Source: Eledone cirrhosa
Taxonomy: Eukaryota > Mollusca > Cephalopoda > Octopoda > Eledonidae
DNA length: 64,000 nucleotides
Direction of reading: 5' to 3'
NCBI GenBank assembly: GCA_964016885.1
Contig: OZ024743.1
Span: 80,989,467-81,053,466 of the forward strand
Of the stretch, positions 1 to 10,113 are shown piece by piece. The notes beneath the pieces are model-generated. The model worked only from the letters and a program-made list of their open reading frames with translations, did not search any database and was not told the origin of the DNA. Both the position numbers and the translations under genes were made by a program. Numbering within the stretch: position 1 is the stretch's first letter; every line of letters begins with the position of its first letter.

Positions 1-178
1 CATAAGATAACGCCATCCCACTGGCTGGGCGGGCAGGCCGGTACTCATTTCTACATCTAAGTAAACTGGAGCAACGTGAAATAAAGTGTCTTGCTCAAGG
101 AAACAACACATCACCCGGTCCGAGAATTGAACTCACAACCTTTCGATTGCAAGCCCAATGCTCTAAGCCATGCGCCTT
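1..178 (-). mobile_element. tRNA-headed SINE, 3' end cut by window edge
   Basis: Read on the minus strand, this begins with a tRNA-like head: an A-box-like stretch around 161-172 and a B-box-like GAGTTCAATTCTC at 122-134. A conserved core follows, containing CTTGAGCAAGACACTTTA and CACGTTGCTCC. That core recurs in SINEs of many invertebrates and resembles the MetaSINE-type central domains, although the family name is not certain. The last 39 bases (1-39) match 29439-29477 in the opposite orientation with one difference, so the element's tail continues beyond the left edge of the window. RNA polymerase III would be the expected transcriber. No target-site duplication can be tested because one end is missing. 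Confidence 0.7.
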
Positions 179-198
179 CACACACACACACACATATG

Positions 199-264
<66 letters not shown>
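179..264. repeat. CA-TA-GT compound microsatellite
   Basis: A short CA run, a TA run and then a long GT run. CA and GT are complementary, so the tract is roughly palindromic around the TA core. It directly abuts the head of the SINE at 1-178. Confidence 0.95.
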
Positions 265-266
<2 letters not shown>

Positions 267-360
267 TACACACTTTTACAAATTATTCCCTGTGATTGTT
301 TCATATGTTTATTTTAGATATATATATAAGTCAATCAATTTCTAGTTGATATAAAATGCT
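261..360. repeat. 100-bp direct repeat, copy 1
   Basis: This is nearly identical to 775-874 (about four differences in 100 bases). Both copies begin TGTGCTTACA and end in AAATGCT, and both are followed by a run of TTTAATTTAATTTT and then a TA array. Copy 2 has an extra ~58 bp before that run. The pair looks like a local duplication, or two copies of one short dispersed repeat that uses TA arrays as an end. I see no coding potential. Confidence 0.85.
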
Positions 361-379
361 TTAATTTAATTTTGAATTT

Positions 380-382
<3 letters not shown>

Positions 383-442
<60 letters not shown>
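383..442. repeat. (TA)n microsatellite
   Basis: An uninterrupted TA run of about 60 bp, immediately downstream of direct-repeat copy 1. Confidence 0.97.
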
Positions 443-444
<2 letters not shown>

Positions 445-774
445 GGCCCCTTAATTGTTGAGCTAACTCAGTTGAAAGGACTCGACTGCTGTTTCTAGTT
501 GTCGATAACCCTATTCACGCCACTGGGATGAAGCTGGTACAATGTGTGTATTTTTGAAAAGTGCAACACGCAGATTTGAATTTGCTGTGTAAACACAGAT
601 AGTTTAGTCTTCTTCTTTGTTGAAAATGCGGGATTTGCCTACTGTGGTTTACCGAACGATTGATGGTGAAATATATTTCTTTAATGAAATATATACAAGG
701 AAGATTAATCAATTTATAAGATATCTATTTTTAAGGTTCTAGTTGAACTTTAATTGGTTACCTACATAGTTATG
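443..774. other. unassigned unique-looking sequence
   Basis: I see no recognisable gene or repeat here. A 65-codon open frame on the minus strand (515-712) has no motif I know, and a frame of that length is expected by chance. Confidence 0.5.
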
Positions 775-874
775 TGTGCTTACATACTTTTACAAATTAT
801 TCCCTGTGATTGTTTCATATGTTTGTTTTAGATATATATATAAGTCAATCAATTTCTAGTTGATATTAAATGCT
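775..874. repeat. 100-bp direct repeat, copy 2
   Basis: Second copy of the repeat at 261-360. It is followed by ~58 bp absent from copy 1 (about 875-932), then by the same TTTAATTTAATTTT run and a TA array. Confidence 0.85.
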
Positions 875-957
875 CGGAATCTTGGAGTATATTCTACAGT
901 GGATATGGCGCATGTCTCTCTGAAATAACACCCTTAATTTAATTTAATTTAATTTTG

Positions 958-1137
<180 letters not shown>

Positions 1138-1178
1138 AGAGTATTGAAGTTTGCTTGAAGCATTGTGGAATAATAAGA

Positions 1179-1434
1179 TATATTTTCTTTAGGCCGTTTT
1201 CGAAGCCTCAACAATGCAGATGGGTAATTCTCCGGGTAACAAGATCCGGTGGTGAAGAGAGAGATGTAAGTGAATGTAGAATGAGATGTATAGTGTGTAG
1301 AAGAACGTTCTTCTACACACTATACATCTCATTCTACATTCACTTACATCTCTCTCTTCACCACCGGATCTTGTTACCTGGAGAATTACCCATCTGCATT
1401 GTTGAGGCTTCGAAAACGGCCTAAAGAAAATATA
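1179..1434. repeat. loopless 256-bp hairpin (MITE-like)
   Basis: The two 128-bp halves are reverse complements with no spacer. The centre is AACGTT at 1304-1309 and the symmetry axis lies between 1306 and 1307. I found one mismatch, in the CTCCGGGTAAC versus GTTACCTGGAG stretch. The termini read TATATTTTCTTTAGG and its complement and sit between TA arrays, as expected for a TA-targeting fold-back or MITE element. There is no coding capacity. Open frames on either strand merely mirror each other. Confidence 0.9.
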
Positions 1435-1435
<1 letters not shown>

Positions 1436-1531
<96 letters not shown>

Positions 1532-1572
1532 TGTATGTATGAATGTATGTATGTATGTGTGTATGTATGTAT
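1436..1572. repeat. (TA)n then (TATG)n microsatellite, 3' flank of R4 copy A
   Basis: About 90 bp of TA changes into a GTATG array at roughly 1526-1572. The TATG part touches the 3' end of the retrotransposon at about 1573 and has the same polarity as the array on the other side of the element (5641-5690). Confidence 0.95.
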
Positions 1573-1764
1573 GTTCTTCTGGTTTTATAATTTCACAAAG
1601 TTTTAACAATAGAGAGAGAGTCGGTTTCTAACATAGACACATCTCATTGGAATTTACACATTAACTAGGTAGATATGTATGTATGCATGCATGTGTAGAT
1701 ATGGATGTTATTGTATGTGTGCATGTGTATATGCTTTGTATCTGTAAATGTGTATATGCAGTTA

Positions 1765-2110
1765 TTAGATGCAAAATGTTTGGAATGTTTTACATATTTT
1801 TACTGTTCCATTAATGAATTGTACTTGTAGTTTCCTAACTAGTTGTGTTCTTTCTGTTCCTGTGAAGCCTAGCTTCTCAAGATTTGTATTGAGGCAGTTA
1901 CTAACATGTCCCAGTGTCCCAATAATCACAGGCATAAATCTGAAGGTGTAATCAGGGTGGAGTATCTGCAGATTTCCCATCAGTTCTGCATAAATATTCT
2001 CCTTTTCACTAATCTTTGATATTATATTGGCATCTGCTGGGCAGCTAATTTCCACTACTGTGCATGTTTTCTTCTCCCTGTCCTATATCATAATATCTGG
2101 TCTGTTATGC
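1765..2110 (-). pseudogene. R4 copy A: restriction-like endonuclease, C-terminal part
   Basis: The C-terminal frame (1765-2055) reads VVEISCPADAN near its start and runs to a stop just before the 3' UTR. The upstream catalytic motif RPDIMI lies at about 2083-2105. It is separated from the rest by a stop, where TAG replaces the TGG tryptophan codon present in copy B. In REL-endo LINEs such as R2 and R4, this PD...E-type nuclease nicks target DNA to prime reverse transcription. The same region is present in copies B, C, E and, diverged, in D and F. Confidence 0.8.
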
Positions 2111-3300
2111 CTGCATTTTATTGGGGTTTTTACTGGAACATTCCACCAGTACTCTTTCATATTATGTACATGGATGTCTTCCATATTGTTGTAGCTTTTA
2201 ATGTGTTTATTATCGGGGCTATCTTTTTTACGAACTGCATTGTACAGTGTTTTGGCCACTACATCATGCCTCATAGGTAGATAGTACCGCGATGACATCT
2301 TTGGACAGCTGCTGATGACATGGGTGATATCCTCGATGTTAGTTCTGCAGAGTCTGCACTTGTTATCACATCTAGGTGTTTTGCCTGCATCCCTATCTCT
2401 TTTGTGAATCAGGTATTTCGTGCTAATCTCTTGTTCTTGGATTGCAAAAGCGTATCCTTCAAAGTGGGAGCCAATATAGCGGTTGTTGGTCCAAGATAGC
2501 CTACTTTCCTTATCTATAATACTCTCACTCTGGAGCTTCCTGGCAACATATCCATGCATGATTTTTTGCTGATAGGCATGCAGTTTTTCATCCATGGATT
2601 CACTGCGATACTGCTGAGCGACCTTCCTGGGAGTGAGTTTTTGATTATCACACAGGGAATATCTCTCGAGGAGTTCCTTCCCAACTCTCATGATCTTATC
2701 TGTTTCATGCAGATAGACTTGTTCGAGAAGCGGGCTCCTACGCTTCGACGTTCGTAGCTGTTGTCGGAGAGATATGATGCGACACTCAAATGTTGTCTGG
2801 ACTGATGTTAGGCCTCTGCCTCCCTTCTTACGTTTCAAGTAAAGGCGGTCTATGTCACTGTTGATGTGGAAGTTGCCAGTGTTGTTCAGTATTTTTCGAG
2901 TTCCAACATCAACTGCTCGGATTTCGTCTATCGTCCAATTGAGTATTCCAAACGTTGGTGTTAGGACAGGCACAGCAAACACATTGTGAGCCACTGTTTT
3001 GTTTTGCGCAGAGAGTTCCGATGACCAGTTCTTTCTCAATCGGGTGTAGTATTCCCTGGTTACGCGTTCTTTATTACAGATACCATTATAGGATATGTTC
3101 TCATCTCTCCCCAGGTATCTGTAGCAGTCCTCATCAGATATCGGTGAAACAGTTAGACCATTGATGACAATGTTGCTAGATTGGGTTGTTGTTTTTCCCC
3201 GCTTTACAGTCATGTATGAGCATTTATCTTGGCCAAACTCCATTCCTATATCCTTTGAGAACGTTGTAACCAGGTCAAGATTTTTCTTCATCCCATCCAT
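2083..3300 (-). pseudogene. R4 copy A: RT palm end, thumb/linker and CCHC zinc finger
   Basis: This 405-codon open frame starts inside the palm just after the catalytic VDD motif; a one-base deletion at about 3308, relative to copy B, separates the two. It includes GMEFGQDKC (RT domain 6 region) and a long linker. A zinc finger, CRLCRTNIEDITHVISSC, follows with CX2C and HX4C spacing, then MSSRYYLPMRHD. It ends at the TAG within the endonuclease. The CCHC finger placed between RT and nuclease is the standard architecture of REL-endo LINEs. Length and order match the family, but the protein is not continuous. Confidence 0.85.
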
Positions 3301-3387
3301 GTTCTTGCATAGAGTTTCAGATCATCCACAAAGAAATTATGGGTTAGGTTCGTATTTCTGTCCCCCTGTGAGCCAATGATGTATCCC

Positions 3388-4095
3388 TCACATTTCTTGA
3401 GCAGAAAGGACAAGGGGTTTAATGACAAATATGAACAATATCACAGAGAGACTGTCCCCCTGAAATGTACCCCTGCAATATTTTATTTTATCAGTGAAAA
3501 TAGAGTCCTCCCTCTCTGTCTTTAACCTTAGGATAGTAGCCCAAGAAGAAGACAGCTTCTCTATGGCTCTGACAATAATGTCTGCGACTTTAGCAAGTTT
3601 GAGGGCCTCTATCATCCAAGAGTGGGGAACAGAATCGAAAGCTTTCCTGTAGTCCAGCCAGACTGTAGTCATATTCCTCCTAAGTTGTCGCACCTCCGAC
3701 ATCGCAGTTTTGTTGATTAGTAGTTGGTCAGCACATCCCCAAACCCTTTTCTTTCCAGCTGCTTGTTCATCTGTGATGATGTTATTATTTTCACAGTGAT
3801 CTTGGAGGAATAGGTTCAGGCAGGCTGTATACATCTTATACATCAGGTTCTGGCATGCAATGGGTCAGTAGTTTTTTGCCAAGTGGGTGTCTTTGTTCTT
3901 GGGGACCAGTGATGTTTGTGCTAATGTCAACCATTCTGGCATAAGTGTATTTCCCTTAAGAACTTGTTGGTAGAGGTCAGCAAGATACCTCCGATAGAAT
4001 ATTAGTTTTTTGTACCAGTAGCCGACAATCATGTCTCTTCCTGGTGTTTTCTTATCTTGGAGTTTTCCTATCACAGTCTCAAGGGTACCCCTCAC
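3388..4095 (-). pseudogene. R4 copy A: reverse transcriptase fingers and palm
   Basis: Two frames separated by a stop (3388-3843 and 3865-4095). Recognisable RT blocks are KTPGRDMIVGYW, NY.PIACQN, VWLDYRKAFDSVPHSW (with the first catalytic aspartate) and GTFQGDSLSV. The stop is a TGA at about 3865-3870 where copy B keeps the arginine codon CGA, a CpG-decay type change. The FFVDDLKLYA block lies just downstream at about 3308-3340, before the frameshift. Confidence 0.85.
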
Positions 4096-4184
4096 TTATT
4101 TCGTATGTTTTTGTTGTCGTGTAGGAGCAATAGTTCTTTCGGATTTCTCTTAGCCACACTGCATCTTGGTTGAAATTCTTCTTT

Positions 4185-5268
4185 TCACCCCTTATTTTTC
4201 TCCAAAAGGAATCTATATCTTTCAGTGACACTTATTATTTTGCCCTTCATATCTCTATAGACTGATGTTTTGTTTCGTCTGAATCTGTTATTAAGCATTT
4301 TTCTCTCATCTACCTTCTTCAGGTATCGGCGTTTTTCGCTAACAGCTCTGAATTCTTGTTTGAGGGTGATCAGCTTATATTGGAGAGTTCTGGTTATACC
4401 AAACATCGTCTCTATTTTATTTTTCACTCTTTGTTGGTGAGGAGTGAGGTTTTTTTGTGTTTGTTTGCATGTACGGAGCATTGTCATATGTCCTATGTTT
4501 TTTCGTAGGTCAGCACTCTTTTTTTTCTATTTCAGTTATATATGATGGTATATTTGGTGGTGTTTTGTTCTTGTTAATATCTCTGCTATCACCAAGATAA
4601 TGCTTCACTGTCATTGCTAAGGCATACAAAAAGGCGTTGATTTGCAAAAATGTCGGGGTTTTTATCCGTCATAAATATTTATCCCCTATTTCGTCAATAA
4701 CACGTAGTATTTCATTATTTGTTTTTTTATTCACCATTGTCATTTTAACACGTTCAGCCAGAGAGATATTTATACATGAGTTAATTTCTCTTTGGAAGAT
4801 TTCGTTGAGGGAAATTTTCAATTGTTTATACTTTTGATTATCATTATCGATAGTATTTTCCACAACAGTCGAGGTAGACTCGGATGGTATACGTGGTGTC
4901 ACATTTATTCAATTATTATTATTATTTCTTCGATTATTATTATTATCGATAGTGTTTTCCCCAGCATTCGGGGTAGACTTAGATGGTACAGGTGGTGTCA
5001 AGTTTCTTACAGGCATAGTTGTTTCAAGGCGCTATTCGACCTGGCTGCTAGGAAGTCTAGTAGCATGGCGATCTGTAGCACGTGTTGTTGATTCCATGTT
5101 TGTTGTGGGGGACTTACAATTAATAATATTTATCTTATTTTTACGTTCAACAAACGTCCCTTGTTGGCGTAATTGTTTCGCTGTGAAATAATTTAGCTCT
5201 GGGTGCATTTCGTCCCAGTGTAGCTTAATTCTATTCATATAGCCAATGGAGGGATTGTTTTTTGCCAT
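4185..5268 (-). pseudogene. R4 copy A: N-terminal region, fragmented
   Basis: Three open pieces (4185-4487, 4669-4902 and 5032-5268) align in order with the longer N-terminal frames of copy B (22310-23056 and the start of 21193-22233). They include an Asn/Ser/Pro-rich low-complexity linker. A segment IGYMNRIKLHWDEMHPELNY corresponds to MQRLKTLWNSKHPELDF in copy D, so the N-terminal block is conserved between subfamilies and may bind nucleic acid. That role is inferred only from its position. Confidence 0.7.
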
Positions 5269-5640
5269 TTTATAACAATTGAATAAATCATTATTAAGTT
5301 CGCAACTCGAAATGCGATTTATAATTTCGGTTTCTTCTGTAGCTACAACTGAATAAAGTTTTCTTACCTACTTTGTTATTTGTCTTCGATACTTCCTTAA
5401 TTTATTTGTTGATGTTGTGTTCAGCCATGCTGTTTGTAGCAAATCCTTGTAAAATGAATTATGTATTTAGTCGGATATCTCTACGAATTCGAATAAAAGG
5501 TGTCTTCAGAAGGGATAGTTAGAAGAATAACCAGTTATTCAACCTGGCTGTAGTTGTGGCATTACTGTCGGAGATAGTATTCATCTTAAATTTAATAAAT
5601 AGTCTCCCACGCCAAAATATGCGACTGATCGCGTTGACTG

Positions 5641-5718
5641 ATGTATGTTTGTATGTATGTATGTAGGTAGGTATGTATGTATGTATAGATATATATTACA
5701 TAAGCAAGTATGCATACG

Positions 5719-5767
<49 letters not shown>

Positions 5768-5784
5768 AAACATAAATATATATA
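5641..5784. repeat. (TATG)n and (CA)n microsatellites, 5' flank of R4 copy A
   Basis: A TATG/TAGG array directly follows the 5' end of copy A, then TA, then a CA run at about 5719-5764. Confidence 0.95.
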
Positions 5785-5838
5785 CATACACACTCAACCA
5801 CGGCTAATACGTAAAGCGCGTGGTTGAGTGTGTGTATG
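5785..5838. repeat. small hairpin, arms ~18 bp
   Basis: The arm ACACACTCAACCACG (ending 5802) is answered by CGTGGTTGAGTGTGT (5819-5833) across a 16-base spacer. Function is unknown; it may be a micro-inversion or the end of a small fold-back element. Confidence 0.7.
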
Positions 5839-6150
5839 TTTATGTTCTGGATATTTATCTATATATTTTTTTCCCTATATCCTTTTTACCCGTTTATTCA
5901 GCCTCACTTTTATATCTCCTAAATTTTGTTTTCAAATCTATATTTAATATAAACACCATGTTATTTATTCATTCTGACTACTGAAGACAGATATAAATTC
6001 CTGCCTTCAAGAAACCATTGGTAAATGAAATAATTATCTTATGTTGTTTATTATATAACTAATAAGCTCTGTAGTCTACATAGAGCACTCTCTTTTTCTG
6101 TACCTTTCCTATGGAAATACTTCATTTATATATATATATATATATGTATA
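5839..6150. other. unassigned AT-rich sequence with short TA run
   Basis: I see no recognisable gene. A TA run lies at about 6126-6150 next to the repeat that follows. Confidence 0.5.
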
Positions 6151-6152
6151 TA

Positions 6153-6300
6153 TATGAAAAATGGTGTGCTGCGTTGTTGCAAATGAGATACATATGAATA
6201 AAATTAAGGCAAGAAGACAGGACTGTCCGTCATCAGTGATCTTCCAGCCATCATCGGTATTTCTTCGCATTAAAGACCATATACCTCCGGCTGGTGCGAG
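6153..6300 (-). repeat. dispersed repeat related to the 6.55-6.91 kb fold-back
   Basis: The stretch 6157-6206 (starting GAAAAATGGTGTGCTGCG) is a direct repeat of 6687-6737 with few differences. It is therefore another partial copy of the same dispersed element. The rest of the segment, up to GGTGCGAGCAATAACT, has no other copy in the window. Confidence 0.6.
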
Positions 6301-6550
6301 CAATAACTAAAAAAAGTTATTGGGACAAAAATAATTGGGTGGAGAAAGCGAGACATGTAAACAAACAGAGATGGTAAGGCAACGGAAAGAGAGGAAGATG
6401 AGAGACAAGTCCGTGATATCTGTGAACTTAAGTTCGAGCAAATCATGGACTAGGAGAAAAAGACCCGTACAGACCTTGTGAAATGTGAGCGAGAAAAGGA
6501 TCTCACACCGATCAGGAAGTGAGAGAGGGGAGTAGTAGAGAGTGAGTGAA

Positions 6551-6908
6551 TGAAAGTGTGGGGAAGAGGCCAACCGAGAGAGGGTGACTGGTAGAGGGGG
6601 TGAATGAAGGTTAGAGATACAAGGAGGGAGAAAGAGGATAGCAGTAAGAAAGAAACACTGATCACAGCGGAGGGAAACATATAAATGAAAAATGGCGTGC
6701 GGCGTTGTTGCAAACGGGATACATATGAATAAAATTAGAGCCCATTTGCAACAACGCAGAACGCCATTTTTCATTTATATTTTCCCCTCCGCTGTGACCA
6801 GTGTTTCTTTCTTACTGCTATCCTCTTTCTCTCTCCTTGTATCTCTTACCTTCATTCACCCCCTCTGCCAGTCACCCTCTCTCGGCTGGCCTCTTCCCCA
6901 CACTTTCA
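6551..6908. repeat. long inverted repeat, 164-bp arms and 30-bp loop
   Basis: The left arm 6551-6714 pairs with the right arm 6745-6908; the outer ends are TGAAAGTGTGGGG and CCCCACACTTTCA. The register is unbroken to GCAAA at the loop, with a handful of mismatches. The loop is the ACATATGAATAAAATTAGAG region. The arms are purine-rich on one side and pyrimidine-rich on the other, which explains the spurious Ser/Leu-rich frames on both strands. It is probably a fold-back element or an inverted pair of one repeat. Confidence 0.85.
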
Positions 6909-7045
6909 CGATTTGAACACATATATCTATACATTTGTGTTCGTTTTTCTTTTATGTTTATTTATAATATACGGCTCGGAAATATATCTTTCTTAGAGCT
7001 ATTTTATTGTAAGAGACTATTTTGAGTTTCTCACTCAACATATAC

Positions 7046-7048
7046 CTT

Positions 7049-7100
<52 letters not shown>
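7046..7100. repeat. (TA)n microsatellite at MITE end
   Basis: The TA run abuts the hairpin starting at 7101; the TA arrays in this family appear to mark element ends. Confidence 0.95.
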
Positions 7101-7103
<3 letters not shown>

Positions 7104-7293
7104 AAAAAGTATGACCCCGACGGCAGAGCTCAAGTCGTTTCGATGGCTATTTCTGGACAGAAATAGCCGTCGAAACGACTTGAGCTCTGCAGTCGGGGGG
7201 TCATACATTTTCCTATTCCCCACTCTACTACCCTATTGAGTACTCTGGTGTGTTATGGTCCATCTGGTTCCTTACCACAATTCCTTTATTATA
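7101..7293 (+). mobile_element. hairpin MITE family 1 (GACGGCAGAGCTCAAG), copy 1
   Basis: A hairpin, 7101-7214, has arms AGGAAAAAGTATGACCCCGA... and the complement, with a centre near TTTCTGGACAGAAA. It is followed by a conserved ~80-bp tail that includes GGTCCATCTGGTTCCTTACC and ends in a TA array. Related copies lie at 9924-10098, 11310-11372, 33312-33479 and 33808-33940, with a diverged one at 13106-13468. The tail is non-coding. The structure and TA flanks suggest a MITE or fold-back element mobilised in trans by an unknown transposase. Confidence 0.75.
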
Positions 7294-7497
7294 TATATAT
7301 ATATATGTAAATTGCGCAATATTTTTTCAACCGTTCAACACATTGACAGAGGGGTATACAGTCTGGGTGAAAAATGCTGATTGCTCCTCAAAGCCAGTGT
7401 TGAACGAACAGGTGAGGATCTGTTACCGGCAAGGCACTGTTTCTAATCGGGCTCGTTTGTTTACAAACGAATCGACCATTATTATTAAAGTTCGATG

Positions 7498-7680
7498 GTG
7501 GATTGACAGCATCAGTAGAGTGTCGGACGCTATGCTTTGCAGCATAGAGTTACGGCCCTTTCCGAGTTCAAATCCCACCGAGGTTAACTTTGCCTTTCAT
7601 CCTTACGGGGTTGATAAAATAAAGTACCAGTAATACACTGGGATAATTGCTGGCCTTGTGCCAAAAGTAGAAACAATTAT
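7498..7680 (+). mobile_element. cephalopod tRNA-derived SINE, copy 1
   Basis: The tRNA-like head starts GGTGGATTGACAGCATC, carries a B-box-like GAGTTCAAATCCC, and is followed by CTTTCATCCTTACGGGG, AAAGTACCAGTAATACACTG and GGCCTTGTGCC. Its 3' end is AAAGTAGAAACAATTATT. Flanking ATTATTAAAGTTCGAT (about 7482-7497) and ATTATTATAGTTCGAT (about 7676-7691) look like a target-site duplication with one change. The same SINE occurs at 12734, 30985, 31276, 34660 and 41328. Confidence 0.85.
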
Positions 7681-7712
7681 TATAGTTCGATATAACCTAT
7701 ACGTACATATAC

Positions 7713-7717
<5 letters not shown>

Positions 7718-7768
<51 letters not shown>
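7718..7768. repeat. (TA)n microsatellite
   Basis: A TA run separating the SINE-bearing interval from the duplicated segment that begins at 7771. Confidence 0.95.
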
Positions 7769-7770
<2 letters not shown>

Positions 7771-8086
7771 GGAAAAAATGAAACGAAATTTCATTTCTCA
7801 CTCTTAGTACGGCTGTTACTTAAATATAAGTATGTATAGGTACATACATATATGTATACAGACGTACAGTAGTATGTATATATATATACATACTACTGTA
7901 TGTATATATATATACATACATGCACACATATATATATGTACGTATGGGTTTACCGAACATTTATTATAATGCTCGGTGTGTTTGTAAACAAACATCCCGA
8001 ATTAAGCCGTAGTGTCCAGCAACCATCGTTGTTCATTTGTTCAACACTGACAAAGGAACGCTGTACTAGTTTCAAGCTTATTAGCT
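7771..8086 (+). repeat. ~300-bp dispersed segment, copy 1
   Basis: Homologous to 10114-10407. Shared landmarks are AATGAAACGAAATTTCATTT near the start, TACATACATATATGT, ACGAACATTTATTATAATG, TTTGTAAACAAACA, and TTTCAAGCTTATTAGCT at the end. In both places it follows a family-1 MITE tail and a TA array. In this copy ~450 bp including a SINE lies in between. A short perfect palindrome of TAGTAGTATGTATA type sits at about 7868-7912. Confidence 0.8.
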
Positions 8087-8099
8087 ATCGTCAGCAACG

Positions 8100-8690
8100 C
8101 CCCTCCCACTCTCTCACATATAATACCTCTGTATCTTACCCTCCCACACCCCCTCACACTCTCTCACACAATCTACCCCTGTATCTGACTCTCCATCCTC
8201 CGTCCCTCTCACTCTCTCACACATACTACCGCTGTATCTGACCCTCCCTCCGCCCCCACTCTCTCACACATACTACCTCTGTATCTGACCCTCCCTCCGT
8301 CCCTCCCACTCTCTCACACATACTACCTCTGTATCTGACCCTCCCTCCTCCGCCCCTCCCACTCTCTCACACATACTACCTCTGTATCTGACCCTCCCTC
8401 CTCCGTCCCTCCCACTCTCTCACACATACTACCTCTGTTACTGACCCTCCCTCCTCCGCCCCCTCCCACTCTCTCACACATACTACCTCTCTATCTGACC
8501 CTCCCTCCGCCCCTCCTACTCTCTCACACATACTACCTCTGTATCTGACCCTCCCTCCGCCCCTCCTACTCTCTCACACATACTACCTCTGTATCTGACC
8601 CTCCCTCCTCCGCCCCTCCCACTCTCTCACACATACTACCTCTGTATCTGACCCTCCCTCCGTCCCTCCCCCAGTCTCTCTCCGTCTGTT
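8100..8690. repeat. ~52-bp pyrimidine-rich minisatellite
   Basis: About 11 tandem units, each containing CTCTCTCACACATACTACCT and CTGTATCTGACCCTCCCTCC. Unit length varies from about 49 to 54 bp through gain or loss of CTC/CCT triplets. The right edge decays into CT-rich sequence up to about 8770. Confidence 0.9.
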
Positions 8691-8769
8691 CCTCTTTCTG
8701 TCTCACTCACCCTTCTCCAATGTCCATCCTTCCCTCCCTCCCACCCCCTCTCTACCGCCACCCTCTCCC

Positions 8770-8904
8770 CTTCAGTGGGGAGTCACTGTGCCGCCGCAGG
8801 TGTGGGTCTGTGTATACAGCCATCTGTGCCTCTCTCTTATCAATTTCTCATGTATCATCAAGCCAACGTTAACAACACCAAATTATCGATGTCTGCTGTA
8901 CAGT
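8770..8904. other. unassigned sequence between minisatellite and ACC block
   Basis: Sequence beginning GTGGGGAGTCACTGTGCC. A forward open frame from 8788 continues into the trinucleotide block, but only the first ~40 residues are not low complexity and I recognise nothing in them. Confidence 0.4.
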
Positions 8905-9605
8905 GTCTCTCACCATCACCACCACCTCCACCACCACCACCACTACCACCTCCTCCACCACCACCACCTCACAACCACTAACGCCAACATTAATACCACC
9001 ACTACCACCAATAACACCACTACCACCGCCACCTGCTCCACCACCAAAACAAGCACCACCAGCACCACTACCAGCACCACTACCACCACTACCACCACCA
9101 CCACCAGTACCACCACTACCACCACCACCGCCGCCACTACCACTATACCACCACTACCACCACCAACCAACCACCACCACCGCCACCACCACCACCAACA
9201 CCACCACCACCACCTCCTCCACCAGCTACACCACCACCAGCACCACCTCCTCCACCAGCACCACCACCACAACCACCGATACCACCACTACCACCACCAC
9301 CACCTCCTCCATCACCACCACCAGCACCACTACCACCAGCACCACTACCACCAGCACCACTACCATCACTACCACCATCACTACCACCACTACCAACAAC
9401 AACAACACCAGCAGCAGCACCACCAACACCACCACCACCACCATCACCACCACCACCACCACCACCACCACTACCACCACCACCAACTCCACCACCACCA
9501 CTACCACCACCACCACTACCACCACCAACTCCACCACCACTACCACCACCACCACAAATAACACCACCAGCAGCAGCAGCAGCACCACCACCACCACCTC
9601 CACCA
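8905..9605. repeat. ACC/CCA trinucleotide-rich block
   Basis: About 700 bp of imperfect ACC repeats with AGC, ACT and AAC variants. All three forward frames and all three reverse frames read as homopolymer-like protein (His/Thr/Pro one way, Val/Gly/Trp the other). This shows the frames follow from the triplet period and are not evidence of a gene. Confidence 0.95.
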
Positions 9606-9877
9606 CCCCAATTAACCATAGTTCTACATGTTTCATGTAGTTTTACTAAACCCAAGTTTTTTAGTGGAAGTAAGAAACTAAAAAGACAAGACCAACATCA
9701 AAGAACTGTAAATATTAAATTATAGATAAAACCAGATTCTAACACATGTTGTGTACCTAAAGACTTTTATGTTTAATATAGAAATGGCTTCTACAGGACT
9801 AGAATTGTTTCATTCAAAAGAAATCGCCAGGAGGCTGTTATGTAAAAGAATTCTAAAAGCGAATCACGTGATACAGA

Positions 9878-9880
<3 letters not shown>
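9606..9880. other. unassigned AT-rich sequence
   Basis: I see no recognisable feature between the ACC block and the next TA array. Confidence 0.5.
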
Positions 9881-9919
<39 letters not shown>

Positions 9920-9923
9920 GAAC

Positions 9924-10098
9924 ATGTATGATCCCGACGGCAGAGCTCAAGCCGTTTCGACGGCTATTTCTGGACAGAAATAGCCGTCGAAACGGCTTGA
10001 GCTCTGCCGTCAGGGTCATACATTTTCCTATTACCCTAAGTATTGAGTACTCTGGTGCGTTATGGTCCATCTGCTTCCTTACCACAACCTCTTCGTTA
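9924..10098 (+). mobile_element. hairpin MITE family 1, copy 2
   Basis: The hairpin 9924-10023 is centred in TTTCTGGACAGAAA at 9967-9980. The conserved tail follows (TTGAGTACTCTGGTGCGTTA, GGTCCATCTGCTTCCTTACC). TA arrays lie on both sides (9882-9918 and 10097-10112). It directly precedes the second copy of the ~300-bp segment, so the two may form one composite repeat. Confidence 0.8.
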
Positions 10099-10113
10099 TA
10101 TATATATATATAT

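Larger units (their letters stand above)
1573..5638 (-). mobile_element. R4/Dong-clade non-LTR retrotransposon, copy A (full span, inactive)
   Basis: A 4.07-kb element read on the minus strand. The 5' end at about 5638 (complement of GCGACTGATCGCGTTGA) is shared with copy B, and the 3' end (AACCAGAAGAACAT, about 1573) is shared with copies B and C. The order is: 5' region, N-terminal domain, reverse transcriptase, linker, CCHC zinc finger, restriction-like endonuclease, and a ~190-bp 3' UTR. The RT signatures FQGDSLS and VDDLKLYA, plus GMEFGQDKC, are those I know from the R4/Dong/Rex6 clade. (TATG)n lies on both sides with the same polarity, so the element appears inserted inside the microsatellite. 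Several stops and frameshifts make it dead. Confidence 0.85.

Noticed and set aside
2554..3379. Plus-strand frames across R4 copy A
   Set aside because: They are antisense shadows of the minus-strand retrotransposon protein; the same is true at 20657-22122 and on the minus strand of copies C-E.
8788..9655. Poly-His/Thr/Pro and poly-Val/Gly frames
   Set aside because: All six frames of an ACC-type trinucleotide block are open; this is a property of the repeat.
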